Notes under the pieces: generated by a model
Database searches by the model: none
The model's input: only the letters and a program-made list of their open reading frames with translations
Told to the model about the DNA's origin: nothing
Shown here: piece after piece, positions 26,586-35,130 of the stretch
Layout: the number at the start of each line of letters is the position of its first letter
Numbering within the stretch: the stretch's first letter is position 1
Source: DATAPD01 sp036265385
GTDB lineage: Bacteria > Acidobacteriota > Terriglobia > Terriglobales > Acidobacteriaceae
NCBI GenBank assembly: GCA_036265385.1
Contig: DATAPD010000009.1
Span: forward strand, 1 to 64,000
Length of the DNA stretch: 64,000 bases
Direction: 5' to 3'
Translations under genes and position numbers: made by a program

Positions 26586-27890
26586 TTGCGACTAAGCATC
26601 GACAAGCTGATTTATGGCGGCGACGGGCTTGCGCGTTTGCCTTCGGACGAGCAGGGACGCGGCAAGGCTGTGTTTGTTCCGTTTACCGTTCCGGGTGATG
26701 TCGTAGAGGCGACACTCACCGAGCAGAAGCCGGGCTTCGCCAGAGCAACGATAGACAATGTAATCACCGCTGCCACAGCCCGTATCAATCCCGATTGCGA
26801 ATACTTCACCCGGTGCGGCGGATGCCACTACCAGCACATTTCTTACGAATCGCAGATAGCCCTCAAAGCTGAAATACTGCGGGAAAATTTTCTGAGGCTT
26901 GCAAAGGTCGATTTACCCCGCGAAATAGCGGTTCACGGCTCGCCGCCCTGGGAATATCGGAACCGCTCCCGCTTTCAAATCCGTAGTAAGGGTGAAGTCA
27001 CGATCGGGTACTACCGTCTGGCCACACATGATGTGTTGGACATCGAGCGATGCCCCATCAGCTCGCCATTGATCAACCGTGCTTTGTCTGACCTGCGCTT
27101 GTTCTGTAAGGAAAACCCGATACCGACGGGAATCACCGAAGCTGAATTTTTTGCGAATGCGGAGGATGACCGGCTCCTGATCGAACTCACCTGCACTGCA
27201 GATACGGATCAAAAAGCAGCTCAAGCATGCACTGAAAAATTGCATGCGGCCATACCGGGAACGATGGGAGTGGTCGCGTTTCCGCGTCGCGGGCTCGATG
27301 GAAGCAGCTATGACGGAGCTTCGAAACCTCTATTCTCGGTGGGAAACGACCGTTTTGCGTATCAGGCTGGAAAAAATTCTTATCGCATAAGCGCAGGGGC
27401 TTTCTTCCAGATCAATCGCTATCAAATCGATGAATTGTTGAAGATTGTCACGCATAATCGCACGGGCGACACTGCGATCGATCTCTATGCCGGCGTAGGC
27501 CTTTTCACCGTGCCGCTCGCACGTTCATTCCGTCACATTCGCGCCGTTGAGTCGTCACCGATTTCTCACGGTGACCTCCTCCACAATGCTCCTGAGAACG
27601 TAAAAACAGTGCGCTCGACGACAGAGCGGTTTCTAGAACAGGCCGTGCGAAAAGCTCCTCCGGAGTTGATCATCGTAGACCCGCCGCGAAACGGATTGGG
27701 ATGGAAAGTATCGCAACAACTGGCACAATGGCGATCACCCCGCATCACATATGTTTCGTGCGATCCCTCGACGCTTGCGAGAGACCTGCTTCCGATGATT
27801 GCTGCCGGATACCGAATCGAGGAAGCTCATCTCGTCGATCTCTTTCCGCAGACCTATCACATCGAGACCGTGTTGCACCTTGTCCAGTGA
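26586..27890 (+). CDS. rlmD: 23S rRNA (uracil-5-)-methyltransferase, RlmD/RumA type
   Basis: A 434-residue TrmA/RumA-family methyltransferase that uses SAM to make 5-methyluridine in RNA. In order: a TRAM domain (1-60), the Fe-S cysteines C71, C77, C80 and C156, the SAM site DLYAGVGLFTVPLA, the motif DPPRNGLG, and the catalytic nucleophile Cys392 in YVSCDPSTLARD. Whether it acts on U1939, U747 or tRNA cannot be decided from sequence. It starts with TTG after a 263-base spacer that holds no convincing gene. Confidence 0.9.
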   Translation: MRLSIDKLIYGGDGLARLPSDEQGRGKAVFVPFTVPGDVVEATLTEQKPGFARATIDNVITAATARINPDCEYFTRCGGCHYQHISYESQIALKAEILRENFLRLAKVDLPREIAVHGSPPWEYRNRSRFQIRSKGEVTIGYYRLATHDVLDIERCPISSPLINRALSDLRLFCKENPIPTGITEAEFFANAEDDRLLIELTCTADTDQKAAQACTEKLHAAIPGTMGVVAFPRRGLDGSSYDGASKPLFSVGNDRFAYQAGKNSYRISAGAFFQINRYQIDELLKIVTHNRTGDTAIDLYAGVGLFTVPLARSFRHIRAVESSPISHGDLLHNAPENVKTVRSTTERFLEQAVRKAPPELIIVDPPRNGLGWKVSQQLAQWRSPRITYVSCDPSTLARDLLPMIAAGYRIEEAHLVDLFPQTYHIETVLHLVQ

Positions 27891-27940
27891 TTCTGGACGT
27901 TCGCTGTTGCGCTGTTGAGTTCTCTTGAGATACCACGCCG

Positions 27941-29779
27941 GTGCCCGCTCCTCTCACACCAGCAACCTATGACAAAGTCCAGCATCCGCGTTCGCCAATG
28001 TTGTATTGTGCCGCGGCATTTGCCTTGGGTATCGCGATCAGTTCCTATGTCTGGCGTCCAGCATCGTGGTGGATACTTGCGGCAAGCGTGTTCGCAGCGG
28101 CTGGCCTTTATCTAGGCATATCTCGAGTCTGGCTTCCGAGAACGATCGCGCTTTTCGCAATCGCGTTTCTTGGCGTGTTGAACATCCAGCTGCGCCCCCC
28201 GGACATTCCAGACTGCTCAATTTTGGCGTACGCCGACGGCCGTGAACTGGAACTAACTGCTCACGTGGTTGATCCAGGAAAATTCAGCGCTGCCATAAGT
28301 TCGAGTGTCAGCCAAGATGAGAGATTGCTGGTGCTCGAAACCGAGACAGTGCGAAACGGTGACACCGTTCGCCAGATTCAATCGCGAATCAGATTGAATC
28401 TCTATACAACGACGAGCAGCGGACCGCACCTGGAGTATGGGACGCACCTTCGCGTCACGGCCAAGCTTCATCCTCCTCACAACTTCCGCAACCCGGGCGC
28501 CTTCGACTTTGAAGGGTATCTGCACTCAGAGGGCATAGTCGCACTTGGTGCGGCGAAGGCAGATAGTGTCGAGATCTTGCCGGGATTTGCCGGGAGCAGG
28601 ATTGAGAGGCTTCGGATCCGCACCCGGTTTAGCGTGTTGGAACATGTGCACCAACTCTGGCCGCCACCTCAAGCCGCATTGATCGACGCCATGATCATCG
28701 GCGAAGACGCTTTCATTGATCCAGAGACTCGCGTCGACTTTCAGCGTTCTGGCACGTATCACATCCTGGTTGTCTCGGGAATGAATCTCGGCATTCTGGT
28801 GGCCACAATCTTTTGGGGATTGCGGCGTCTTCGAGTGCAAGAGTTGACAATCAATGCCGTAGCGATTCTGGTCGCAGTAGCTTATGCATTCTTGACCGAT
28901 GCCGGAGCGCCAATATGGCGCGCAACACTAATGCTTGTGTTGTATTTAGCAGCTCGATTCTTTTATCGCGAACGCAGCGTGCTGAATGCAATCGGGGTGG
29001 CAGGTTTCGGCTTGCTCGTCATTGATCCCGCTGCCCTCTTTTCACCGAGCTTTCAACTAACGTTTCTCGCAGTTTTGATTATCGCTGGGATCGGTATTCC
29101 TACGATCGAACGCAGCTCGCAACCTTTTGCACGTGGACTTCGGGCACTCGAAGCAGTGCGTTACGATGCGCAACTTCCGCCTAGAGTCGCGCAACTGCGC
29201 TTAGATCTTCGGCTGATCGCTTCGCGTTTCCGAACAAGGCCCAGTGGCCGTTATGCGCTACCCAGCCTGGTTTGGGCCCTTCGCGCCAGCCTAATGGCCG
29301 CGGAGTTGTTCTTCATTTCCGCACTCATGCAAGCAGGGCTGGCTCTTCCGATGGCCTTGTATTTCCATCGGGCAACTTCAATGGGACTGCCCGCAAACAT
29401 GGCGGTTATTCCACTCACAAGCGTTCTCACCCCTTTCGCGGCTGTCGCTATCGGATTGAGTTACATCTCGGCACACGTGGCGCAACCCTTTGCATGGATC
29501 GCCGGCGCGGCACTTCGCGGCATTATCGGTTCGGTAACTCTGCTGGGCGGGACACACCTGACGGATGTTCGCGTCGCCACTCCCCCGCAGTGTCGTGGTG
29601 TTCGGCGAGTGTCTTGCGATTGTTGTCGCTGCCTGGACGGCTCGAAGAAGCAAGTGGCAGGCGGCAATCGGACTCCTGGCGCTCGTTACCTCAGCGCTCG
29701 CGATTACTCTCATTCCTCCGCGGCCCGATTTGCGTCAAGGGTTTCTCGAAGTCACTGCCATCGACGTTGGGCAAGGTGA
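27941..29779 (+). CDS. comEC: ComEC/Rec2 competence protein, N-terminal part (frameshifted)
   Basis: The reading frame encodes the DUF4131 region and the Competence transmembrane domain of ComEC, the channel for DNA uptake in transformation. Recognisable blocks are GTHLRVTAKLHPPHNFRNPGAFDFEGYL, the membrane core HILVVSGMNLGILVA and DAGAPIWRATLM, and LLGGTHLTDVRVATP. Homology stops at about 29585. The following 65 residues (Cys- and Arg-rich) are out-of-frame translation to the stop at 29779. The real protein continues in the next frame at 29587. It starts at GTG 27941. If the shift is real, the protein lacks its nuclease-like domain. Confidence 0.85.
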   Translation: MPAPLTPATYDKVQHPRSPMLYCAAAFALGIAISSYVWRPASWWILAASVFAAAGLYLGISRVWLPRTIALFAIAFLGVLNIQLRPPDIPDCSILAYADGRELELTAHVVDPGKFSAAISSSVSQDERLLVLETETVRNGDTVRQIQSRIRLNLYTTTSSGPHLEYGTHLRVTAKLHPPHNFRNPGAFDFEGYLHSEGIVALGAAKADSVEILPGFAGSRIERLRIRTRFSVLEHVHQLWPPPQAALIDAMIIGEDAFIDPETRVDFQRSGTYHILVVSGMNLGILVATIFWGLRRLRVQELTINAVAILVAVAYAFLTDAGAPIWRATLMLVLYLAARFFYRERSVLNAIGVAGFGLLVIDPAALFSPSFQLTFLAVLIIAGIGIPTIERSSQPFARGLRALEAVRYDAQLPPRVAQLRLDLRLIASRFRTRPSGRYALPSLVWALRASLMAAELFFISALMQAGLALPMALYFHRATSMGLPANMAVIPLTSVLTPFAAVAIGLSYISAHVAQPFAWIAGAALRGIIGSVTLLGGTHLTDVRVATPPQCRGVRRVSCDCCRCLDGSKKQVAGGNRTPGARYLSARDYSHSSAARFASRVSRSHCHRRWAR

Positions 29780-30533
29780 TGCCACTCTGATCGTTTCGCC
29801 GGAAGGCAAAACGCTGCTGATCGATGCCGGAGGATTGCCTCACTGGATGCATTCGTCGTTCGACATTGGAGAGCAAGTTGTCTCGGCTTACCTATGGTCC
29901 AGACACATTCATCAGCTTGATGCAGTGGCGATTACACATGCTCATGCCGATCACATCGGAGGCATGATCGCGATCCTTCAGAATTTCAAGCCTCGCGAAC
30001 TTTGGCTCGGCATTGATACAGGGAGCAATGATCTTCGAGAACTTCTCGAGATCGCCCATAAATTGAAAATGCAGATCATCCTTCGCACTGCCGGAGATGA
30101 ATTCCAGTTCGGGTCGCGTACACGGGTTCGAATTTTTGCCCCGCAACGCGATGCTGCAACGCATTCGTGGCGCGCAAATGATGATTCACTGGTAATGAGG
30201 CTCTCGATCGGCGATACCTCAATTCTGATGGAAGGAGATGCCGAACATCAGGTGGAACAGCGCATCGCTCTGGAAGATGCCAGGGCATCAGTCTTGAAAG
30301 TAGCTCACCACGGCAGTGCCAGTTCCACGATCCCCGAATTACTCAAAGCAGTACAGCCCCAATATGCATTTATTTCGGCGGGGTTTCGGAATACTTACGG
30401 GCATCCTAGAAGGGAGGTGCTCGCGCGACTGGCGGCATCGCACGTGATCACTTATCGAACGGACCTTACGGGCACTCTGACCTTTTACCTTGACGGGCAA
30501 AGCATCCTTACATCGTTCCCGGCTCTCCACTGA
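29565..30533 (+). CDS. comEC: ComEC C-terminal metallo-beta-lactamase part (frameshifted)
   Basis: This frame carries the remaining ComEC sequence: last membrane segment (VVVFGECLAIVVAAW) and a full metallo-beta-lactamase-fold domain with VTAIDVGQGDATLI, the metal motif THAHADHIGG, LMEGDAE and VLKVAHHGSAS. In ComEC this domain is thought to degrade the non-transforming strand. The ATG at 29565 overlaps the first fragment and has no obvious ribosome site. Removing one C from the run 29582-29586 joins both frames into one protein of about 863 residues, the normal ComEC size. Confidence 0.85.
   Translation: MFASPLPRSVVVFGECLAIVVAAWTARRSKWQAAIGLLALVTSALAITLIPPRPDLRQGFLEVTAIDVGQGDATLIVSPEGKTLLIDAGGLPHWMHSSFDIGEQVVSAYLWSRHIHQLDAVAITHAHADHIGGMIAILQNFKPRELWLGIDTGSNDLRELLEIAHKLKMQIILRTAGDEFQFGSRTRVRIFAPQRDAATHSWRANDDSLVMRLSIGDTSILMEGDAEHQVEQRIALEDARASVLKVAHHGSASSTIPELLKAVQPQYAFISAGFRNTYGHPRREVLARLAASHVITYRTDLTGTLTFYLDGQSILTSFPALH
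29582..29586 (+). other. comEC: C5 run at the comEC frameshift point
   Basis: The sequence GCCACTCCCCCGCAG sits exactly where ComEC homology changes frame. With four C instead of five, the frame reads VATPRSVVVFG without interruption. A homopolymer error, a true inactivating mutation or a slippage site are all possible. Confidence 0.7.
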
Positions 30534-30798
30534 TCTCGGCGGTCTCGTCGTCAATGGGCGCGTTCCGATTGGCTTCGATGATGCGTTGAGCCTCAGCAGC
30601 GTCCTCTTCTCGGACGAGAAGTACCGTTCCCCCCACACCTGGAAACAGGTCCTGAACGGCATCAACGGAGGTCATGTCGGATTCAATCCCAGCAGACTCC
30701 AGCAAGCCCTTTACGACCATCACTTCAGTTTCCTGCTCCGAGTCGAAAACCTTCACCAGCTTTTCGTTCGGATTCGGTGTATTGGCCTGCTCAGGCAT
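30508..30798 (-). CDS. DUF2007 domain protein (putative signal-transducing)
   Basis: A 96-residue protein whose core EKLVKVFDSEQETEVMVVKGLLESAGI and TVLLVREEDAAEAQRIIEA match DUF2007, small PII-like proteins that are thought to bind ligands or partners. The start at ATG 30798 has GGAGG eight bases upstream. The frame remains open for another 106 codons upstream, including a Cys-rich PCNCGP motif and a second AGGA-ATG at 30942, so a longer product cannot be excluded. Its 3' end overlaps the comEC end by 26 bases on the opposite strand. Confidence 0.8.
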   Translation of the reverse strand: MPEQANTPNPNEKLVKVFDSEQETEVMVVKGLLESAGIESDMTSVDAVQDLFPGVGGTVLLVREEDAAEAQRIIEANRNAPIDDETAEISGEPGTM

Positions 30799-31073
30799 GA
30801 TCTCCTCCGGATAAGGTGGGAGCAAAAGCGGCGCTCCACTTTCTTGTTCCAACTTGATTGTAAACCCGCTGGGCTGAGGCCCGCAGTTGCATGGACCTGG
30901 ATGTCCTCCGCGGAGTTGGTAGGAAGTATAACGAGTAGCCATTGTCCTGCCGGTAGTTGCCCAAGCATCGTATTGGAAGCAGAATGCCAAGATCACAAGC
31001 GCAACGTGCACCGCGCTTAGGTCATCTAATTGGCACGTGATCGCCGAGTGGCGTCGGGGATCCAGGAGGCCGC

Positions 31074-31400
31074 ATGGGGTTATCGGGATGGGCGGACCAG
31101 AATCAGGCGTCGCCAAACGAACGCGAATCGCATGGTCAGATCGGCGAGAGACAAGAACGAAGTGAGATCAGCGAAAGAGAAGAGGAAGCACGTAAGATTC
31201 GCCGCCTGCAAATGATGATGAGCATGGTGATGTCGGTCATCAGCCAGGATCCCGACCTCACAGTTGAAGAAGCATCAGAGATGGCCGCGAACGCGAAGAG
31301 AGCTGCCTTGACCATGTTCCCTGACAAGGAACTTGCTTACGATCTCATTTACAAACCTCGGCTGCAGCGATTGATGAACGAACGCTTTCGATTGCAATGA
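31074..31400 (+). CDS. Small charged hypothetical protein
   Basis: A 108-residue protein. The first 40 residues are very polar (rich in Glu, Arg, Gln, Ser), then comes a Met-rich helix (LQMMMSMVMSVISQDP) and two amphipathic helices with LTVEEASEMAANAKRAAL. There is no signal peptide, membrane span or domain that I recognise. A strong AGGAGG lies five bases before ATG 31074, so the gene is probably real. The next gene on this strand is the short peptide gene at 31536, 135 bases on. Confidence 0.65.
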   Translation: MGLSGWADQNQASPNERESHGQIGERQERSEISEREEEARKIRRLQMMMSMVMSVISQDPDLTVEEASEMAANAKRAALTMFPDKELAYDLIYKPRLQRLMNERFRLQ

Positions 31401-31535
31401 GCGGGAGTTCCGGCCTAGAAAACATCTAGTGGTGTTTCAACCAACGTACTCGCATTTCTTGTGTGATAATCGGGTACACTGCTGGGAGGCGTTCGTCGAA
31501 AACGCCCTTAGTTCATTCCAACAAAAGGTCCGTTC

Positions 31536-31709
31536 ATGGCACAAGACATTCGGGTGTCTGGAAACAATCGTGAGTCGGTGGATAAGAAATCCAAGAAGCC
31601 CTACCACAAGCCGGAATTCCGCCACGAACGAGTTTTCGAAACTTCAGCGCTTGCGTGCGGGAAAATCCAGACGGGCCCGAGCTGCGCAACCAACAAAAAG
31701 AGTTCTTGA
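31536..31709 (+). CDS. 57-residue peptide resembling a RiPP (lasso-type) precursor
   Basis: ATG 31536 has AAAGG seven bases upstream and opens a 57-codon frame. The first 35 residues are polar and end in KKPYHKPEFRHERVFET. This holds the spacing Y-x2-P-x-F (Y23, P26, F28), like the YxxPxL recognition element of lasso leader peptides. It is followed by a short Gly/Ser/Thr segment with two Cys (ALACGKIQTG, C41 and C50) and a Lys-rich end. No lasso cyclase, protease or PqqD-like gene is within the window. The function is inferred only from this layout. A larger overlapping frame (31429-31827) looks non-coding. Confidence 0.55.
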   Translation: MAQDIRVSGNNRESVDKKSKKPYHKPEFRHERVFETSALACGKIQTGPSCATNKKSS

Positions 31710-31823
31710 TTCGGCGCGACGCAAAGCAACTGAGCTAATCCATCGTTCGTTCCTACCTCTTCTTCCAAACGCGTTTGACCGCACATTGTCGCGGGCACTA
31801 GACTTTCCGGCGGGTAAACCTCT

Positions 31824-33437
31824 ATGAAAAATCTGGCATTGCTCTTGTTGCTGGCGTTCGTTTGTCTGCGGATATCTCCCTTCGCGCTTGCTGACGAGGG
31901 CCATCATCACGAAGAATTGACAGCCGAACAGCTGGGGAGCGTGCACTTCCCAGTGTCCTGTGAAGCCACCTCTCAAAAATCATTCGAAAAGGGAGTGGCA
32001 CTGCTTCATTCGTTCTGGTACGAGGAAGCGCGAAAAGCTTTCGAAGAGATCGAGAAAGCTGACCCCAAGTGTGCCATGGCCTACTGGGGACACGCGATGA
32101 GCCTTTGGCACCAACTTTGGGACACTCCAAAAGCAGCCACGCTGAAACAGGGCGCAGAAGATATCGCGAAGGCGAAGTCGCTCAAGCCAGCGACAAGACG
32201 CGAGCAGGATTATGTAACGGCTCTGGGGGACTTTTACGAGAGCCCGAGCAAGTCTCACGAGCAGCGCACGCGCGCTTATTCAGAAGCAATGGAGAAGGTT
32301 TACGCTCAGTATCGAGACGACCATGAGGCGGCTGCTTTCTATGGATTGTCCTTGCTCGCTGCAGAACCAGAAAACGATACAACGTTCGCCGACCGGAAGA
32401 AGGCCGCGGCAGTACTCGAAAAGGTGTTCGCAGCAGAGCCGAATCATCCTGGCATTGCGCATTATTTGATTCACAGTTACGACAAGCCACAACTTGCTCA
32501 GATGGGATTACCGGCCGCGCGCCGTTACGCGCAGATTGCACCTGCAGCACCGCATGCGCTCCATATGCCTTCCCACATCTTTGCCCGAGTGGGTCTTTGG
32601 CCTGACGATATCAATTCAAACCTGGCCTCCATCGCCGCAACCCGCAAGACCGCTGCCATGCACATGGGCGGTGAAGGCCACCAGTTTCACGCGATGGATT
32701 ACCTGGTCTATGCCTACTTGCAGAGCGGGAAAGAAGGAGAGGCTCTCAAGGTAATGGAAGAAGTGAAAACAATGCCGTCCATGAAAATGGAAGGTGCGGA
32801 CAACGATCTGCATGCGTTCGCCTTGGCGAAGTATCCCGCGATGTACGCCATGGAGATGCATCATTGGGAAGATGCGGCTTCATTGAAGCCTGTCGAAGGC
32901 GCAGGAAAAGCAGACAATGCGATCACCTATTGGGCACGGGCAATTGGAGCCGCACGGACGGGCAAGCTTGATCAAGCCAAATCGGACATTGGGGAACTGA
33001 AGAAGATCGAGAGTGGCTTCAAGTCCGATGGCAAGAAATATGCCGGCGACTGGATCGCGATGATCCGCGGCGAAGCCGAAGCGTGGTTGGCCCATGCGGA
33101 AGGTAAACATGATGAAGCGACCGCGCAAATGCGCAAGATTGCGGACGAAGAGGATGCGATGGGCGCCGAGCAAACGTCAATGCCAGCACGCGAAATGCTG
33201 GCCGACATGATGATGGATGCGAAGCAGCCAAAGGCGGCCCTGGTTGAATACGAACTCGCGTTGGAATTCAATCCGAATCGTTTTGACGGCTTGTATGGAG
33301 CGGCACAGGCTGCCGAAGCGTCAGGAGATAGCACGCAGGCAAATTCGTTTTATGCGCAGCTCCTGAAATCGTGCGAAGGATCAGCGTCGACCCGACCCGA
33401 ACTAAGCCACGCGAAAGATTTGCTGGCGAAGAAATAG
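31824..33437 (+). CDS. Secreted TPR repeat protein
   Basis: A 537-residue protein with a signal peptide (cleavage near ALADEG), followed by a His-rich stretch (EGHHHEE) and many TPR-like helix pairs. Examples are FEKGVALLHSFWYEEARKAF (residues 53-72), GIAHYLIHSYDKP, PSHIFARVGLWPDDIN, and the C-terminal PKAALVEYELALEFNPNRFD. Central His/Met residues (MHMGGEGHQFHAMDY) may bind metal, but this is speculative. The family is common in Acidobacteriota and is usually annotated as TPR protein without a known partner. It is convergent with the methyltransferase-like gene. Confidence 0.82.
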   Translation: MKNLALLLLLAFVCLRISPFALADEGHHHEELTAEQLGSVHFPVSCEATSQKSFEKGVALLHSFWYEEARKAFEEIEKADPKCAMAYWGHAMSLWHQLWDTPKAATLKQGAEDIAKAKSLKPATRREQDYVTALGDFYESPSKSHEQRTRAYSEAMEKVYAQYRDDHEAAAFYGLSLLAAEPENDTTFADRKKAAAVLEKVFAAEPNHPGIAHYLIHSYDKPQLAQMGLPAARRYAQIAPAAPHALHMPSHIFARVGLWPDDINSNLASIAATRKTAAMHMGGEGHQFHAMDYLVYAYLQSGKEGEALKVMEEVKTMPSMKMEGADNDLHAFALAKYPAMYAMEMHHWEDAASLKPVEGAGKADNAITYWARAIGAARTGKLDQAKSDIGELKKIESGFKSDGKKYAGDWIAMIRGEAEAWLAHAEGKHDEATAQMRKIADEEDAMGAEQTSMPAREMLADMMMDAKQPKAALVEYELALEFNPNRFDGLYGAAQAAEASGDSTQANSFYAQLLKSCEGSASTRPELSHAKDLLAKK

Positions 33438-33449
33438 GAACGAGCACGG

Positions 33450-34031
33450 CTAACGATTAATCAGCCACATTTTGGCAATCAAGGCCGCGAGCATGCCGAG
33501 GATTCCGAGTACAGCATTGTATTCCCGGTGCTTTTGATAGAGCACCCAGGAAAAACTGTCTTCGGGAGATCGCGCTTCTGGGCGTGGAATGCGATACGGA
33601 ATCAGGCGCGGCACGCGTCGCGCATAGTCATCGAATTCCGCGAACTGCGACCGCAAGAACGCTTCCTCGGAGAGAATCACCGGAAAGTAAATCGCGGCAA
33701 TAAAAAGGACCATCACGATGCCGACCCAGACACTGCGCGCAGCAACTGCAAACCCGAGCGCGAGGATAAACGATCCCAGGTAAAGCGGATTTCGCGTGTA
33801 TGCATAGGGCCCGGACGTCGTGAGTTCCTCGTTTTTTTTGACGTGACCGGATGCCAAAGCGCGTATGAGAAGCCCTGGAATCGCTACACAGAGACCAATG
33901 CCAAGTGAAGTCCACGTCGGCTTGGCCATCCAGAAGTAAAAGACCGCGAACAAAAAGCCAAGAGGAACACGGATACGACGCGCAATCTGAGCCCACCCGG
34001 TAGGCGCGGAAGTGGTGATCGCGCTAGCCAC
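33450..34031 (-). CDS. Isoprenylcysteine carboxyl methyltransferase-like membrane protein
   Basis: A 193-residue integral membrane protein with about five helices and the ICMT/PEMT-type SAM motif GPYAYTRNPLYLGSF near residues 74-88, and EEAFLRSQFAEFDDYARRVPRLIP near the C-terminal third. The family methylates lipids or prenylated substrates at the membrane. The GTG start at 34031 is chosen because it overlaps the upstream heptosyltransferase stop (GTGGCTAG) and has GGAG seven bases before it. The coupling suggests an envelope-lipid or LPS-related role. Confidence 0.75.
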   Translation of the reverse strand: MASAITTSAPTGWAQIARRIRVPLGFLFAVFYFWMAKPTWTSLGIGLCVAIPGLLIRALASGHVKKNEELTTSGPYAYTRNPLYLGSFILALGFAVAARSVWVGIVMVLFIAAIYFPVILSEEAFLRSQFAEFDDYARRVPRLIPYRIPRPEARSPEDSFSWVLYQKHREYNAVLGILGMLAALIAKMWLINR

Positions 34032-35130
34032 GACTGTTCTCCAAGAGTTCCAGCGCTGCCTCCACAACTTGCGCTGGCTGAATCGCTAATAAACCCTCAT
34101 CCGGCTGTGTATGACGACGATGTGTCGTGACACTTTCTGGACTGCGCAGAATTATGCTGGGAGTTCTGAACGGACCATTCCGCGCAGGATTGGTCGGTCC
34201 AAAAATACCCACCACCGGGATCCGCAATGCCGCTGCGAGATGCATCGGACCAGTATCACCGCCGATGAAGAGGCTTGCGCGTCGAGTGAGGGCAATCAGT
34301 TCCGCAATCGAACAGCACACCGTCTTGGCGGTTCCTCGACTCGAAGACTCCGCTGCATGCGCCAGAGTTTCCTCGCCAGGTCCAAAGTTAATGAATGACA
34401 TCACTCCTTGTGTCGCGAGCGCCATCGCCACTTCGCCATACCGCTCTGGAGGCCATTGCTTAGCGCCCCAACCCGCTCCCGGGTTGAGGATCGCAAAAGT
34501 GGAAGCGTTTGCGGAATGTAGTAATTGATCTATGTGCGCCTCGGCTGTTTGGTCACGCGGAAATTCAACGGCGGGAAGGTCAAGATAAGTCCGTACGACG
34601 GCTTCCACCATCGACATGTTCTGCTCGATGACGTGCGTTCCGTTGACGATCACTTGGCGCGAATACCAGATGCTGGCCGCGTTCTCTCGAGGCTGTGCTT
34701 CTCCGTAGACGACGTCGGCTTTGGACAATATCGCCATTATGGCGCTTCGAACTGCGCCTTGGAGATCGATTGCAACCTCATAACGCGGAGCGCGCAATTG
34801 GCTCACTCCGACGAGGATGTGACCGATTGTATTTGCCGAAAGCGGAGAAGAACGCCAGCTCTTTGTGTCGACAGCGTGAACGCGGTCCACCAGCGGGCGT
34901 TCAACCGAACGCGGGCCGGAACGAGGTGTTCGGAGCGTGCAGAGAAGTTCGGACCAGCGTTCTTCAATCAGCCATCCGATCGTGGCATCGGGGTAGGTAT
35001 TGCGGAGGGCAGTCACCGCCGGTAGCGCATGAATGATATCGCCCATGGCGCTCAGTCGTACGATCAATATCCGCTCTAGCGTGGGTATGGATTTGGACTG
35101 AGTTGACAAGGTGGCGGTCGCGCTGCTCAT
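34024..35130 (-). CDS. Lipopolysaccharide heptosyltransferase (GT9)
   Basis: A 368-residue glycosyltransferase family 9 enzyme that adds L-glycero-D-manno-heptose from ADP-heptose to the LPS inner core. Signatures are ILIVRLSAMGDIIHALPAV at the start, AILNPGAGWGAKQWPPERY in the second Rossmann half, and the nucleotide-sugar site FIGGDTGPMHLAAAL followed by GPTNPARNGPF. It is of WaaC/WaaF type; the exact position cannot be assigned. It overlaps the HldE cytidylyltransferase-like half by ATGA at its start and the methyltransferase at its end, in one operon. Confidence 0.9.
   Translation of the reverse strand: MSSATATLSTQSKSIPTLERILIVRLSAMGDIIHALPAVTALRNTYPDATIGWLIEERWSELLCTLRTPRSGPRSVERPLVDRVHAVDTKSWRSSPLSANTIGHILVGVSQLRAPRYEVAIDLQGAVRSAIMAILSKADVVYGEAQPRENAASIWYSRQVIVNGTHVIEQNMSMVEAVVRTYLDLPAVEFPRDQTAEAHIDQLLHSANASTFAILNPGAGWGAKQWPPERYGEVAMALATQGVMSFINFGPGEETLAHAAESSSRGTAKTVCCSIAELIALTRRASLFIGGDTGPMHLAAALRIPVVGIFGPTNPARNGPFRTPSIILRSPESVTTHRRHTQPDEGLLAIQPAQVVEAALELLENSRG

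Noticed and set aside
30799..31116. N-terminal extension of the DUF2007 frame containing PCNCGP
   Set aside because: GGAGG directly before ATG 30798 favours the short protein, and a TATACT box lies after the earlier ATG.
31429..31827. 132-codon frame overlapping the short peptide gene
   Set aside because: GTG start without a ribosome site; the 31536 frame has a better site and a more peptide-like layout.
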